Shown: positions 1-5,017 of the stretch, piece by piece | How the letters are laid out: the number at the start of each line of letters is the position of its first letter | Position numbering within the stretch: the stretch's first letter is position 1 | DNA from: Actinomycetota bacterium | Lineage (GTDB): Bacteria; Actinomycetota; Thermoleophilia; Gaiellales; Gaiellaceae | NCBI GenBank assembly: GCA_003136795.1 | Contig: PLDP01000104.1 | Location: 1-5,017, forward strand | Length of the DNA: 5,017 nt | Reading direction: 5' to 3' | Program-made: the position numbers and the translations under genes | The notes under the pieces: model-generated | The model's input: the letters and a program-made list of their open reading frames with translations, nothing else | The model's database searches: none | What the model was told of the DNA's origin: nothing

Positions 1-19
1 CCACGACCGCGACGATACG

Positions 20-109
20 TCAGTGCATCGAGACGCGAATCACGACGATGAGGGTGGCGCTGAACACGAGCAACGCGACCACCGTCACGATGAGCCACTT
101 CGGCGGCAT
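20..109 (-). CDS. single-span membrane miniprotein, or C-terminal anchor of the upstream secreted protein
   Basis: The minus strand holds a 29-codon open frame from ATG (107-109) to TGA (20-22). The peptide begins MPPKW, continues with about 19 uninterrupted hydrophobic residues (roughly residues 6-24, such as VTVVALLVFSATL), and ends IRVSMH. This is a textbook single transmembrane segment flanked by a Lys before it and an Arg after it. The ATG directly follows the TAG stop of the secreted protein and is in the same reading frame (GGG TAG ATG). No Shine-Dalgarno sequence precedes the ATG, so independent initiation would depend on termination-reinitiation. Alternatives are that TAG is read through, or that it is a nonsense mutation in a once-longer, tail-anchored secreted protein. 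The hydrophobic pattern is seen directly; expression and function are inference, and I do not recognise a family. Confidence 0.5.
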   Translation of the reverse strand: MPPKWLIVTVVALLVFSATLIVVIRVSMH

Positions 110-526
110 CTACCCGGCCGGCACCGTCAGGGTGACGACGTCGTTGTTCGTGACGTACGGCGTCGTCGTGACGATCCAGGTCGCATGCGCCTCGAACGTT
201 GCGGAGGTCGAGCCGACACCGCCGCCGGTCTGCCACGCCGGGCCGGTGCTGCATGAGACGAGTCCGCTCGTGTCGCAGCCGTGCGCCGCGATCGAGAGGC
301 TCGTGATGATGCCGTTGCTCTTGCAGTAGTTCACGACGAGGTAGTGCCTGATGGACGCGATGAACAGCATGCTCCCCGAGTGCGAGGCAGTGACCTGCGT
401 ACAGCCCGTCCAGCCGCCGCCGGTGCACTGTGGGCCGCAGGCGACCGAGGGCGGTGCTTTGGCGGCGGCCACCGCCGGGACCGCGAGAGCGGCCATGAGA
501 CCGAGCAAGAGAAGAGCCTTGCGCAC
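110..526 (-). CDS. secreted six-cysteine protein of unknown function
   Basis: This 138-aa protein starts at GTG (524-526), preceded at 8 nt by a near-perfect Shine-Dalgarno (AGAAGGAGG at 532-540), which fixes the start. Residues 1-22 form a clear Sec signal peptide: MRK, a hydrophobic LLLLGLMAALAVPAV core, and a probable signal peptidase I site in the AVAAAKA stretch. There is no lipobox, so it is not a lipoprotein. The mature part is small, rich in Gly, Ser, Thr and Val, and carries six cysteines (30, 34, 42, 68, 84, 92), which could form three disulfides outside the cell. The C-terminal 45 residues look beta-rich. I do not recognise the family and infer no activity. It is divergent from the acetyltransferase gene. 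An in-frame membrane segment lies immediately after its TAG stop, so the full product may be membrane-anchored. Confidence 0.8.
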   Translation of the reverse strand: MRKALLLLGLMAALAVPAVAAAKAPPSVACGPQCTGGGWTGCTQVTASHSGSMLFIASIRHYLVVNYCKSNGIITSLSIAAHGCDTSGLVSCSTGPAWQTGGGVGSTSATFEAHATWIVTTTPYVTNNDVVTLTVPAG

Positions 527-540
527 GTGCGCCTCCTTCT

Positions 541-558
541 GTTGTCTTTGACGACAAC
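541..558. promoter_or_regulatory. inverted repeat upstream of the secreted-protein gene (possible operator or leader hairpin)
   Basis: GTTGTC (541-546) and GACAAC (553-558) are a perfect 6-bp inverted repeat with a 6-bp spacer, directly adjoining the ribosome-binding site (532-540) of the minus-strand secreted-protein gene. This position suits a repressor operator, or a 5' leader hairpin that modulates access to the ribosome-binding site. The symmetry is seen in the sequence; the role is inference. A short perfect repeat like this can also arise by chance. Confidence 0.3.
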
Positions 559-584
559 GGTACGGAGGAAATGCGAACGTGTCT

Positions 585-612
585 GTGCCGGTTCCGTGCC
601 GGTTCCGTGCCG
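585..612. repeat. 11-bp tandem repeat, 2.5 copies
   Basis: The unit GTGCCGGTTCC occurs at 585-595 and 596-606, followed by a partial copy GTGCCG at 607-612. It lies in the 99-bp divergent intergenic region, ending 13 bp before the GTG start of the acetyltransferase gene. The period of 11 bp is about one helical turn, so repeated contacts would fall on one DNA face, as in some regulator-binding arrays. It may equally be a slippage product; no function is demonstrated. Confidence 0.6.
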
Positions 613-625
613 ATAGCGTGACGGC

Positions 626-1096
626 GTGGACGCCGTCGTGCTAGTGGCCCAAATGGACGTGTCCGAAAGCGAGGAGGTACGCGCACTCCTGCGCGAGTAC
701 GCAGCCTCCTTGCCCTTCGAGCTCGATTTCCAGGACTTCGACCGCGAGCTGGCCGGGCTCCCGGGCGCCTACGCGCCGCCGCGCGGCGCGCTGCTCCTCG
801 CGCGGATCGACGGCGAGGCGGCAGGCTGCATCGCGCTGCGCCCGTTCGCCGAGGACGTCTGCGAGCTGAAGCGGCTCTTCGTCCGGCCCGCCGCTCGCGG
901 CCTGGGCCTCGGCCGCCGCTTGACGACCGAGATCGTCTCCGAAGCGCGCCGGCTCGGCTATGCGCGGATGCGGCTCGACACCACTCCCGGAATGGAGGCC
1001 GCCCAGGCGCTCTACGAGGAGCTCGGCTTCGTGGAGACCGCCCCGTACAGGCACAACCCGGTCCCGGGAACGCGGTTCCTCGAGCTCGAGCTGTAG
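626..1096 (+). CDS. GNAT-family N-acetyltransferase
   Basis: This 156-aa protein fits a complete GNAT acetyltransferase, which transfers the acetyl group of acetyl-CoA to an amine of a small molecule or protein. The N-terminal helix region (residues 15-30) is followed by [15 protein letters not shown] (45-59) on the first strands. GCIALRPF (67-74) and [10 protein letters not shown] (79-88) lead into the acetyl-CoA pyrophosphate loop RGLGLG (91-96, the R/Q-x-x-G-x-G motif A). The C-terminal [22 protein letters not shown] region (114-135) is the usual motif B helix-strand. The ending AP-Y-x-x-NPVPG-x-x-FLEL (139 onward) is typical of a common bacterial subfamily whose substrate is mostly unknown. 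The GTG at 626 is the first possible start, since an in-frame TAG lies at 614-616. ATG at 653 (codon 10) is a realistic alternative, because neither has a strong Shine-Dalgarno sequence. The gene is convergent with the CGNR gene, with only 2 bp between their stops. Confidence 0.9.
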   Translation: MDAVVLVAQMDVSESEEVRALLREYAASLPFELDFQDFDRELAGLPGAYAPPRGALLLARIDGEAAGCIALRPFAEDVCELKRLFVRPAARGLGLGRRLTTEIVSEARRLGYARMRLDTTPGMEAAQALYEELGFVETAPYRHNPVPGTRFLELEL

Positions 1097-1105
1097 CTCT
1101 AGCTC
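1082..1105. terminator. possible bidirectional hairpin across two convergent stop codons
   Basis: GAGCTCGAGCT (1082-1092) and AGCTCTAGCTC (1095-1105) pair over 10 of 11 positions around a very tight turn. The hairpin covers the stop codons of both the acetyltransferase and the CGNR gene. Its placement suits termination from both sides, but neither strand shows a T-run, so it would be an atypical terminator of the kind proposed for GC-rich actinobacteria. The low-complexity AGCT repetition may also be coincidental codon usage (GAG CTC GAG CTG). Confidence 0.3.
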
Positions 1106-1620
1106 TGGTGGCGCTCGCGGTAGGCGTGCACCTTGGCGCGGTTACCGCAGCTCTGCATCGAGCACCACGCACGCGAGCGGTTCTTCGCGGTGTCGAGGAA
1201 TGCGTGGCGGCAGTCGTCGGCGCGGCACGCCTTCAGACGCTCCCACGTCCCGTCGGCCATGCCGGCGGAGACCTCCCCGAGGATGCGGCCGAGCGCGCCG
1301 CGCACGCCGCCGTTTCGCGGCTCGATGCGCGCGACGCCGTCCGCGAAGCGGACACCGAGGTGCGCGCGGCAGGCCGCGTCGTCGATCACGTGCATCGCGC
1401 GCGTGACGTCGCACTCGCAGTCGTTGTGCGCCCAGAGGAGGTCGCGCAAGGCTTCACGCACGCGCCGCGCCTCGGCGAGATCGGCGGTGCCGGCCCGAGC
1501 GCCCGGCTCGAGGCCGCGCGCCCGCAGCCACTCGAGCAGCTGGGCGGGCGTCTGCAGATCCTCACGATCGGGGCCGAATCCGGCCGTGTTGACGAAGTCG
1601 ATGACGAGATCGGAATTCAC
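1099..1620 (-). CDS. CGNR zinc-finger / ABATE-domain protein, probable transcriptional regulator
   Basis: This 173-aa protein has the two-part layout of the ABATE/CGNR family. The N-terminal domain begins with the family-typical DLVIDFVNT (residues 4-12) and continues through helices with LLEWLRARGL (28-37) and ARRVREALRDLLWAHN (51-66). The C-terminal CGNR zinc finger spans about 130-170: C132-x4-C137, then C153-x4-C158 inside the signature CGNR (158-161), followed by KVHAYRERH. The four cysteines would bind one zinc. Family members are presumed DNA-binding regulators, mostly without characterised targets. The GTG start at 1618-1620 is supported by an AAGGTG Shine-Dalgarno a few bases upstream and by the match to the family N-terminus. 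The gene is divergent from the 135-aa gene at 1690 and shares its promoter region, so autoregulation and control of that neighbour are plausible inferences. Confidence 0.92.
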   Translation of the reverse strand: MNSDLVIDFVNTAGFGPDREDLQTPAQLLEWLRARGLEPGARAGTADLAEARRVREALRDLLWAHNDCECDVTRAMHVIDDAACRAHLGVRFADGVARIEPRNGGVRGALGRILGEVSAGMADGTWERLKACRADDCRHAFLDTAKNRSRAWCSMQSCGNRAKVHAYRERHQS

Positions 1621-1628
1621 CGGTCACC

Positions 1629-1673
1629 TTGCTTTGGAGGTTACGTAACTGCTATCATCATATCACTGGTTAC
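1629..1673. promoter_or_regulatory. divergent promoter region with GTTACGTAAC palindrome
   Basis: This AT-rich island sits between two divergent genes in otherwise GC-rich DNA. For the plus strand, TTGCTT (1629-1634) and TATCAT (1653-1658) form a plausible -35/-10 pair with an 18-bp spacer. On the minus strand, TATGAT (complement of 1657-1662) is a possible -10 for the CGNR gene, so the two promoters would overlap. A perfect 10-bp palindrome GTTACGTAAC (1640-1649) lies between the plus-strand -35 and -10, and a half-site GGTTAC repeats at 1668-1673. This is a good candidate operator, possibly for the CGNR protein itself. The motifs are seen; the assignments are inferred. Confidence 0.5.
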
Positions 1674-1689
1674 AGGAGGAGGGAAGGAA

Positions 1690-2097
1690 ATGGCAATGCA
1701 CCCGGAGATCATGAAGATCATGGCCGCAGAGCACGTAAAGGTGCTCCAGCGCGACGCAACCCGGTACGTACGGACGATGCAGCGCAGGCCGGCCCCCGAC
1801 ACCCGCGACGTGGAGCTGCGGCTCTGCCGTGTTGGGGACGACCCCGAGCTGGAACGCCTCGCGGAGCTCGAAGGCCGTGCCCTCCCTGCGGGGCGCTTGG
1901 TCATCGCAGCCGTCCGCGGCAGGATCGTCGCGGCGTTGCCGATCGCCGGTGGGTGCGCGCTCGCGGACCCGTTCACGCGCACGGCACACCTCGTCCCGCT
2001 CCTCGAGTTGCGTGCGGCGCAGCTCCGCGAACCGGAACTGCGCCGCCGGCTGCTCCCCCGTTACGTCAGCCTGATCCGTGGATCGAGCAACGCGTAG
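1690..2097 (+). CDS. conserved-type actinobacterial protein of unknown function, possibly a degenerate GNAT-like fold
   Basis: This 135-aa protein starts at ATG (1690-1692) with a strong Shine-Dalgarno (GGAGGAGGG at 1675-1683, 6 nt spacing). The open frame extends upstream, but that part is only the antisense of the CGNR gene. Residues 4-33 (HPEIMKIMAAEHVKVLQR onward) form a charged amphipathic helix. Residues 41-88 resemble the first half of a GNAT fold: a strand (VELRLCRV), a helix (DPELERLAELEG) and a strand pair (RLVIAAV-RGRIVAALPI). The motif ADPF-TRTAHLVPLLELRAAQL (92-112) follows, where a GNAT protein would carry its acetyl-CoA loop, but no R-x-x-G-x-G is present. It is therefore probably not an active acetyltransferase. 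I recognise the style as common in actinobacterial small proteins but know no function. It is divergent from, and perhaps controlled by, the CGNR regulator. No membrane or secretion signal is seen. Confidence 0.85.
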   Translation: MAMHPEIMKIMAAEHVKVLQRDATRYVRTMQRRPAPDTRDVELRLCRVGDDPELERLAELEGRALPAGRLVIAAVRGRIVAALPIAGGCALADPFTRTAHLVPLLELRAAQLREPELRRRLLPRYVSLIRGSSNA

Positions 2098-2104
2098 ACC
2101 CCTA

Positions 2105-2140
2105 GGAGTGCCGGCGCCGCACCTGCGGCAGCGCGACTCC
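2105..2140. terminator. GC-rich nested hairpin after the 135-aa gene, possible terminator
   Basis: Eight bases after the TAG stop lies an outer pair GGAGT (2105-2109) / ACTCC (2136-2140). It encloses a perfect 5-bp inner hairpin GCCGC-ACCT-GCGGC (2116-2129). Position and GC content suit an atypical terminator without a T-run. A second GGAGTC (2155-2160) / GACTCC (2174-2179) pair follows. The inner and outer stems are separated by unpaired bases, so stability is uncertain. Confidence 0.3.
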
Positions 2141-2164
2141 GGCGACCACTGAGGGGAGTCATAC

Positions 2165-2334
2165 GGTGAGTGGGACTCCAAGCCCCCGGTCGGTTGATCG
2201 ACGTCGCCGAACTCGTTGATCGAAGATCTACGCGATCGACGGTTCGCGCAGGCGCCCGCCCGGCGCGTCGCAGCACGCCTGAACGACCCTTCGCGCGCAA
2301 CCGCGTCCAGGGCGACCAGGTGTCGTAGCTCGAC
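2165..2334 (-). pseudogene. decayed 5' end of a LysR-type transcriptional regulator
   Basis: On the minus strand, 2334-2263 translates without interruption to VELRHLVALDAVAREGSF followed by RRAATR. This matches the start of the LysR helix-turn-helix domain (usual form: ELRHL-x6-V-A-x-E-GSF-x-RAA-x-R-L). The frame then breaks. The expected next segment (AQPSISQQI type) is echoed in another frame as REPSIA, a TAG stop, then I. Further on, the third frame gives INRPGAWSP, echoing the usual F-DRPGG-x-x-P of this family. At least one stop and one or two frameshifts therefore lie within about 100 bp, and nothing of the effector-binding domain remains. The original start codon is probably the GTC at 2334-2332 (formerly GTG or ATG). 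The uninterrupted N-terminal match is seen directly; the frameshifted continuation is a judgement by eye. Confidence 0.55.
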
Positions 2335-2443
2335 TCCCGACCACCATTCGCCTGCCATTTCCAGGTGTGACGTCCGGCACGAGCTTGCGGCCGTAGAAGT
2401 TCCGATGCGTAACGCCTGCTCAACACGGGTACTCGGAAACGAA

Positions 2444-2707
2444 ATGACCGAGACGATTCACATCGACATCCCCCGGCGGGGCTTCGGCAACGACTTGACG
2501 GATGCCCTCGCCGCGCACGGACTGCTGGCGGAAGTCGTCGAGAGCGACGAGCGCTGCTCGTTGCACGTGCGCTTCGCTTCCGACGAGCACGACCGGCTCG
2601 TCGACCAGGCGGTGCACGCGATCGAGTCGTACCTCTCGGAGCGGATGCTGCCGCTCGTCGTCCAGCGCGCCGACGGCGGCGCCGTCGTGCGGCCGCCGGG
2701 CGACTGA
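2444..2707 (+). CDS. small hypothetical protein (87 aa)
   Basis: This 87-aa soluble protein begins MTETIHIDIPRRGFG. Residues 1-12 look like a beta strand, 13-30 a helix (NDLTDALAAHGL), then two strands (AEVVES, CSLHVRF around residues 29-44). A long acidic helix (DRLVDQAVHAIESYL) and a closing strand (LPLVVQRADGGAVVRPP) follow. This alternating pattern suggests a compact alpha/beta (ferredoxin-like) fold, but I do not recognise a family. The frame is open upstream to 2216, but that stretch is antisense to the LysR remnant and Arg-rich. I chose ATG 2444 because the structured part begins there. ATG 2405 would add 13 residues and is an alternative. The Shine-Dalgarno is weak (GGAAACGAA). The coding sequence ends 5 bp before the shared terminator hairpin. 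G/C-ending codons support it being real. Confidence 0.72.
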   Translation: MTETIHIDIPRRGFGNDLTDALAAHGLLAEVVESDERCSLHVRFASDEHDRLVDQAVHAIESYLSERMLPLVVQRADGGAVVRPPGD

Positions 2708-2712
2708 AAGAA

Positions 2713-2736
2713 AGAAGCCCCCGTCAGGGGGCTTCT
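2713..2736 (-). terminator. strong intrinsic terminator for tRNA-Ala, also closing the convergent gene
   Basis: AGAAGCCCCC (2713-2722) and GGGGGCTTCT (2727-2736) form a perfect 10-bp stem with a GTCA loop. Read on the minus strand the hairpin is followed by a T-rich tract (TTCTTTC, complement of 2706-2712), the classical rho-independent layout. It begins 4 nt after the last tRNA base on the tRNA strand. The plus-strand 87-aa gene ends 5 bp before it, so the stem may also stop plus-strand transcripts, although no T-run follows on that side. Confidence 0.85.
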
Positions 2737-2740
2737 CAGG

Positions 2741-2813
2741 TGGACCCAGTCGGGCTCGAACCGACGACCTTTTGGCTGCCAGCCAAATGCTCTCCCAGCT
2801 GAGCTATGGGCCC
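2741..2813 (-). tRNA. tRNA-Ala (anticodon GGC)
   Basis: The minus strand folds into a complete 73-nt cloverleaf. It has acceptor stem GGGCCCA/TGGGTCC, D-arm GCTC-AGCTGGGA-GAGC, anticodon arm TTTGG-CTGGCAG-CCAAA, variable loop AGGTC, and T-arm GTCGG-TTCGAGC-CCGAC. The anticodon GGC (complement of 2778-2780) reads the Ala codon GCC, which is heavily used in this GC-rich genome. The acceptor stem contains the G3:U70 wobble pair, the identity determinant for alanyl-tRNA synthetase, which settles the alanine call. After discriminator A73 the genome reads CCT rather than CCA, so the terminal A must be added by the CCA-adding enzyme. A possible -10 box TACACT lies at 2827-2832, about 13 bp upstream. 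A strong terminator follows. Confidence 0.96.
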
Positions 2814-2826
2814 AGGCAGCGGCGTC

Positions 2827-2854
2827 AGTGTAGCGTCGAACGGTGTCTGACACC
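2827..2854 (-). promoter_or_regulatory. possible promoter of tRNA-Ala
   Basis: On the minus strand TACACT (complement of 2827-2832) lies 13 bp upstream of the first tRNA base and fits a -10 box with a short leader. At a 16-bp spacing the hexamer GGTGTC (complement of 2849-2854) would sit in the -35 position. It is a poor match to TTGACA and belongs to the inverted-repeat element. The tRNA promoter would thus overlap that element. This is inferred from position and the -10 match only. Confidence 0.35.
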
Positions 2855-2873
2855 CTTGGTGTCAGACACCGTT
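2839..2873. repeat. perfect 16-bp inverted repeat made of two 13-bp palindromes (REP/MITE-like)
   Basis: AACGGTGTCTGACACC (2839-2854) and its exact reverse complement (2858-2873) are separated only by CTT. Each arm contains a 13-bp palindrome, GGTGTC-T-GACACC (2842-2854) and GGTGTC-A-GACACC (2858-2870). The DNA could therefore form one long hairpin or two small ones. It starts exactly at the last base of the rsfS stop codon (TAA, complement of 2873-2875) and ends 25 bp before the tRNA gene. It could serve as the transcription end of the rpmA-obgE-nadD-rsfS operon, though no T-run follows. The design also resembles dispersed REP-type palindromes that are mobilised by REP-associated tyrosine transposases. 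The symmetry is certain; the role is inferred. Confidence 0.9.
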
Positions 2874-3223
2874 TACGCAGTCGCGAACGTCTCGTGCGGG
2901 ACGTCGTCCCACAGGTCCTCGAGGCGGTAGAACTCGCGCGCCTCTGGGGTGAAGACGTGCACGACGACGTCGATGTAGTCTCCGACGATCCACGTCGCCT
3001 CCTGCTCGCCCTCGACCGAGCGCGGCAGCAGGTCGTTCTCGTGCTTCAGCCGGCCGTGCACCTCGTCCCAGATCCCCTTCGTCTGGCGCGCGTTGCCACC
3101 CGTCGCCACGACGAAGTAGTCGGTGTAGGCGCAGACGGGCTGCATGTCGAGAATGACGACGTCGCGGCCGAGCTTGTCCTGGACGATTGCCGCGATCCGG
3201 CGTGCCTGTTCGAGAGGGCTCAA
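2873..3223 (-). CDS. rsfS: ribosome silencing factor RsfS
   Basis: This 116-aa protein has normal RsfS (RsfA/DUF143) length and motifs. RsfS binds ribosomal protein uL14 on the 50S subunit and blocks joining with 30S, lowering translation when nutrients are short. The N-terminal helix (residues 4-18, LEQARRIAAIVQDKL) is followed by the core. D-V-x-I-LDM (21-27) and YTDYFVVATGGNARQTKGI (33-51) are the most conserved, and WIVGDYIDVVVHVFTPEAREFY (78-99) and LEDLWDD (101-107) complete it. The start is TTG (3221-3223). No ATG or GTG is available between the in-frame TAG upstream and the conserved core, and SPLEQAR matches where the family begins. No clear Shine-Dalgarno is visible, so translation may rely on coupling to nadD 21 bp upstream. 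The gene is last in the operon, its usual position next to nadD. Confidence 0.95.
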   Translation of the reverse strand: MSPLEQARRIAAIVQDKLGRDVVILDMQPVCAYTDYFVVATGGNARQTKGIWDEVHGRLKHENDLLPRSVEGEQEATWIVGDYIDVVVHVFTPEAREFYRLEDLWDDVPHETFATA

Positions 3224-3244
3224 GCGGCTGAAGTGTACCCGGGT

Positions 3245-3783
3245 CTAGAAGGCATACAGCTTCTCGCGCCGGATGATGTCCGCGACCGCGGACGGCACAT
3301 CTGCCTCGACAAACCGCGCCCGCAGGTCGCTCGAGGCAACCGGGGTCGGCTCGATCTCGAAAAAGAGCACCCGCTCGGGCTGCTCGAGCTCCGCGAGCAC
3401 GCGCTCGAGCCGTTCGCGCGGGAAGCCCGGCCGGGTTGCGACCCCGAGGCGGGTCCGGCGCAGCACCTCGTCCGGCTCCTGCCAGCTGGGGAGGTCGCAG
3501 AACTGGTCGGCGCCGATCAGGAAGATGGGGTCGCTCCACTCAGGGTGCGCGCGCAGCGTGTCGACCGTGCGCGCGTGCTCGTCGAGGAGCACGTCGTCGT
3601 CCGGGAAGGCGGCCTGGGTGAGCCTGAGCCGCACGTCCGCCGGTGTCTCGACGTGCTTGTGGCCCGGGTTGGCCTCGACGAGGACGATCAGCTTGTCGAG
3701 CCGGAGCTCGGCCTTCGCCCGCCGCGCGAGCTCGACGTGACCGCGATGCGGTGGGTCGAACGCCCCGCCGAAGAGCCCGAGCA

Positions 3784-3784
<1 letters not shown>
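3245..3784 (-). CDS. nadD: nicotinate-nucleotide adenylyltransferase NadD
   Basis: This 179-aa cytoplasmic enzyme joins nicotinate mononucleotide and ATP to give nicotinate adenine dinucleotide, the penultimate step of NAD synthesis. The nucleotidyltransferase signature GGAFDPPHRGH (residues 6-16) carries the ATP-binding HxGH. NPGHKHVETPADVRLRL (39-55) is the substrate loop, with GHK where many homologues have PPHK. LIGADQFCDLPSW (89-101) and the C-terminal ASSDLR (150-155, the S/T-S-x-x-R phosphate-binding motif) complete the set. Length is slightly short of the usual 190-210 aa but no motif is missing. The ATG (3782-3784) overlaps the obgE stop by one base (TGATG), a classic translational coupling, and the family N-terminus begins exactly there. 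A much longer in-frame open frame runs upstream, antisense-like within obgE, and is not coding. Its position between obgE and rsfS is the widespread bacterial arrangement. Confidence 0.96.

Positions 3785-5017
<1,233 letters not shown>

Noticed and set aside
571..621. A 16-codon open frame (ATG CGA ACG TGT ... TGA, peptide MRTCLCRFR onward) after a GGAGG, just upstream of the acetyltransferase start, which could be a leader peptide.
   Set aside because: GGAGG ends only 2 nt before the ATG, too close for efficient initiation, and the frame lies mostly in the 11-bp tandem repeat. Nothing ties it to cysteine-dependent attenuation.
1108..1689. Upstream extension of the plus-strand frame that ends at 2097, giving a 329-residue product.
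   Set aside because: It is the antisense of the CGNR gene. The strong Shine-Dalgarno at 1675-1683 and promoter-like DNA place the real start at 1690.
2216..2443. N-terminal extension of the 87-aa gene from ATG 2216.
   Set aside because: It is Arg- and Ser-rich and runs opposite the LysR relic. The structured, coding-like part begins at 2444.
2713..2736. The 10-bp GC-rich hairpin considered as an attenuator or attachment site next to the tRNA.
   Set aside because: The T-rich tract on the tRNA strand and its position 4 nt after the tRNA fit a plain intrinsic terminator. No integrase gene or repeat of the tRNA 3' end is visible in the window.

Overview
The window is a piece of bacterial chromosome with high GC content (roughly two thirds by eye), frequent GTG/TTG starts, and codons ending mostly in G or C. 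The rpmA-obgE-nadD-rsfS order, a CGNR-type zinc-finger regulator and the style of the small proteins point to an actinobacterium. A deep lineage such as Thermoleophilia/Gaiellales is my best guess, but it is an inference from style, not a demonstrated placement. No phage, CRISPR array or intact transposon is visible.

Right half (2873-5017, all minus strand): a conserved housekeeping operon. In transcription order it holds the last 15 codons of rpmA (ribosomal protein bL27), obgE (ribosome-associated GTPase), nadD (NAD biosynthesis) and rsfS (ribosome silencing factor). The genes are tightly packed: 4 bp between rpmA and obgE, a one-base TGATG overlap between obgE and nadD, and 21 bp between nadD and rsfS. 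Three of the four products act on or in the large ribosomal subunit. Just after rsfS lies a perfect 16-bp inverted repeat made of two 13-bp palindromes. It is followed on the same strand by a tRNA-Ala(GGC) gene and a strong 10-bp-stem terminator.

Middle (1099-2707): a divergent pair made of a CGNR zinc-finger regulator (minus) and a 135-aa protein of unknown function (plus). They share a 69-bp promoter region carrying a GTTACGTAAC palindrome. After them comes a gene-poor stretch (2098-2443) holding what looks like the decayed 5' end of a LysR-type regulator on the minus strand. A small 87-aa conserved-looking hypothetical gene follows on the plus strand and runs up to the terminator it shares with the tRNA.

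Left part (1-1096): a secreted six-cysteine protein (minus) and a GNAT acetyltransferase (plus) diverge from a 99-bp region. That region carries an inverted repeat and an 11-bp tandem repeat. Directly behind the stop codon of the secreted protein, in the same frame (TAG ATG), is a 29-codon open frame encoding one hydrophobic membrane segment. It is either a coupled miniprotein or the severed or read-through membrane anchor of the secreted protein.

The most interesting signals are this in-frame TAG-ATG membrane extension, the double-palindrome element between rsfS and the tRNA, the LysR remnant, and the shortened C-terminal domain of ObgE. I do not see convincing evidence for a wholly new multi-gene system.
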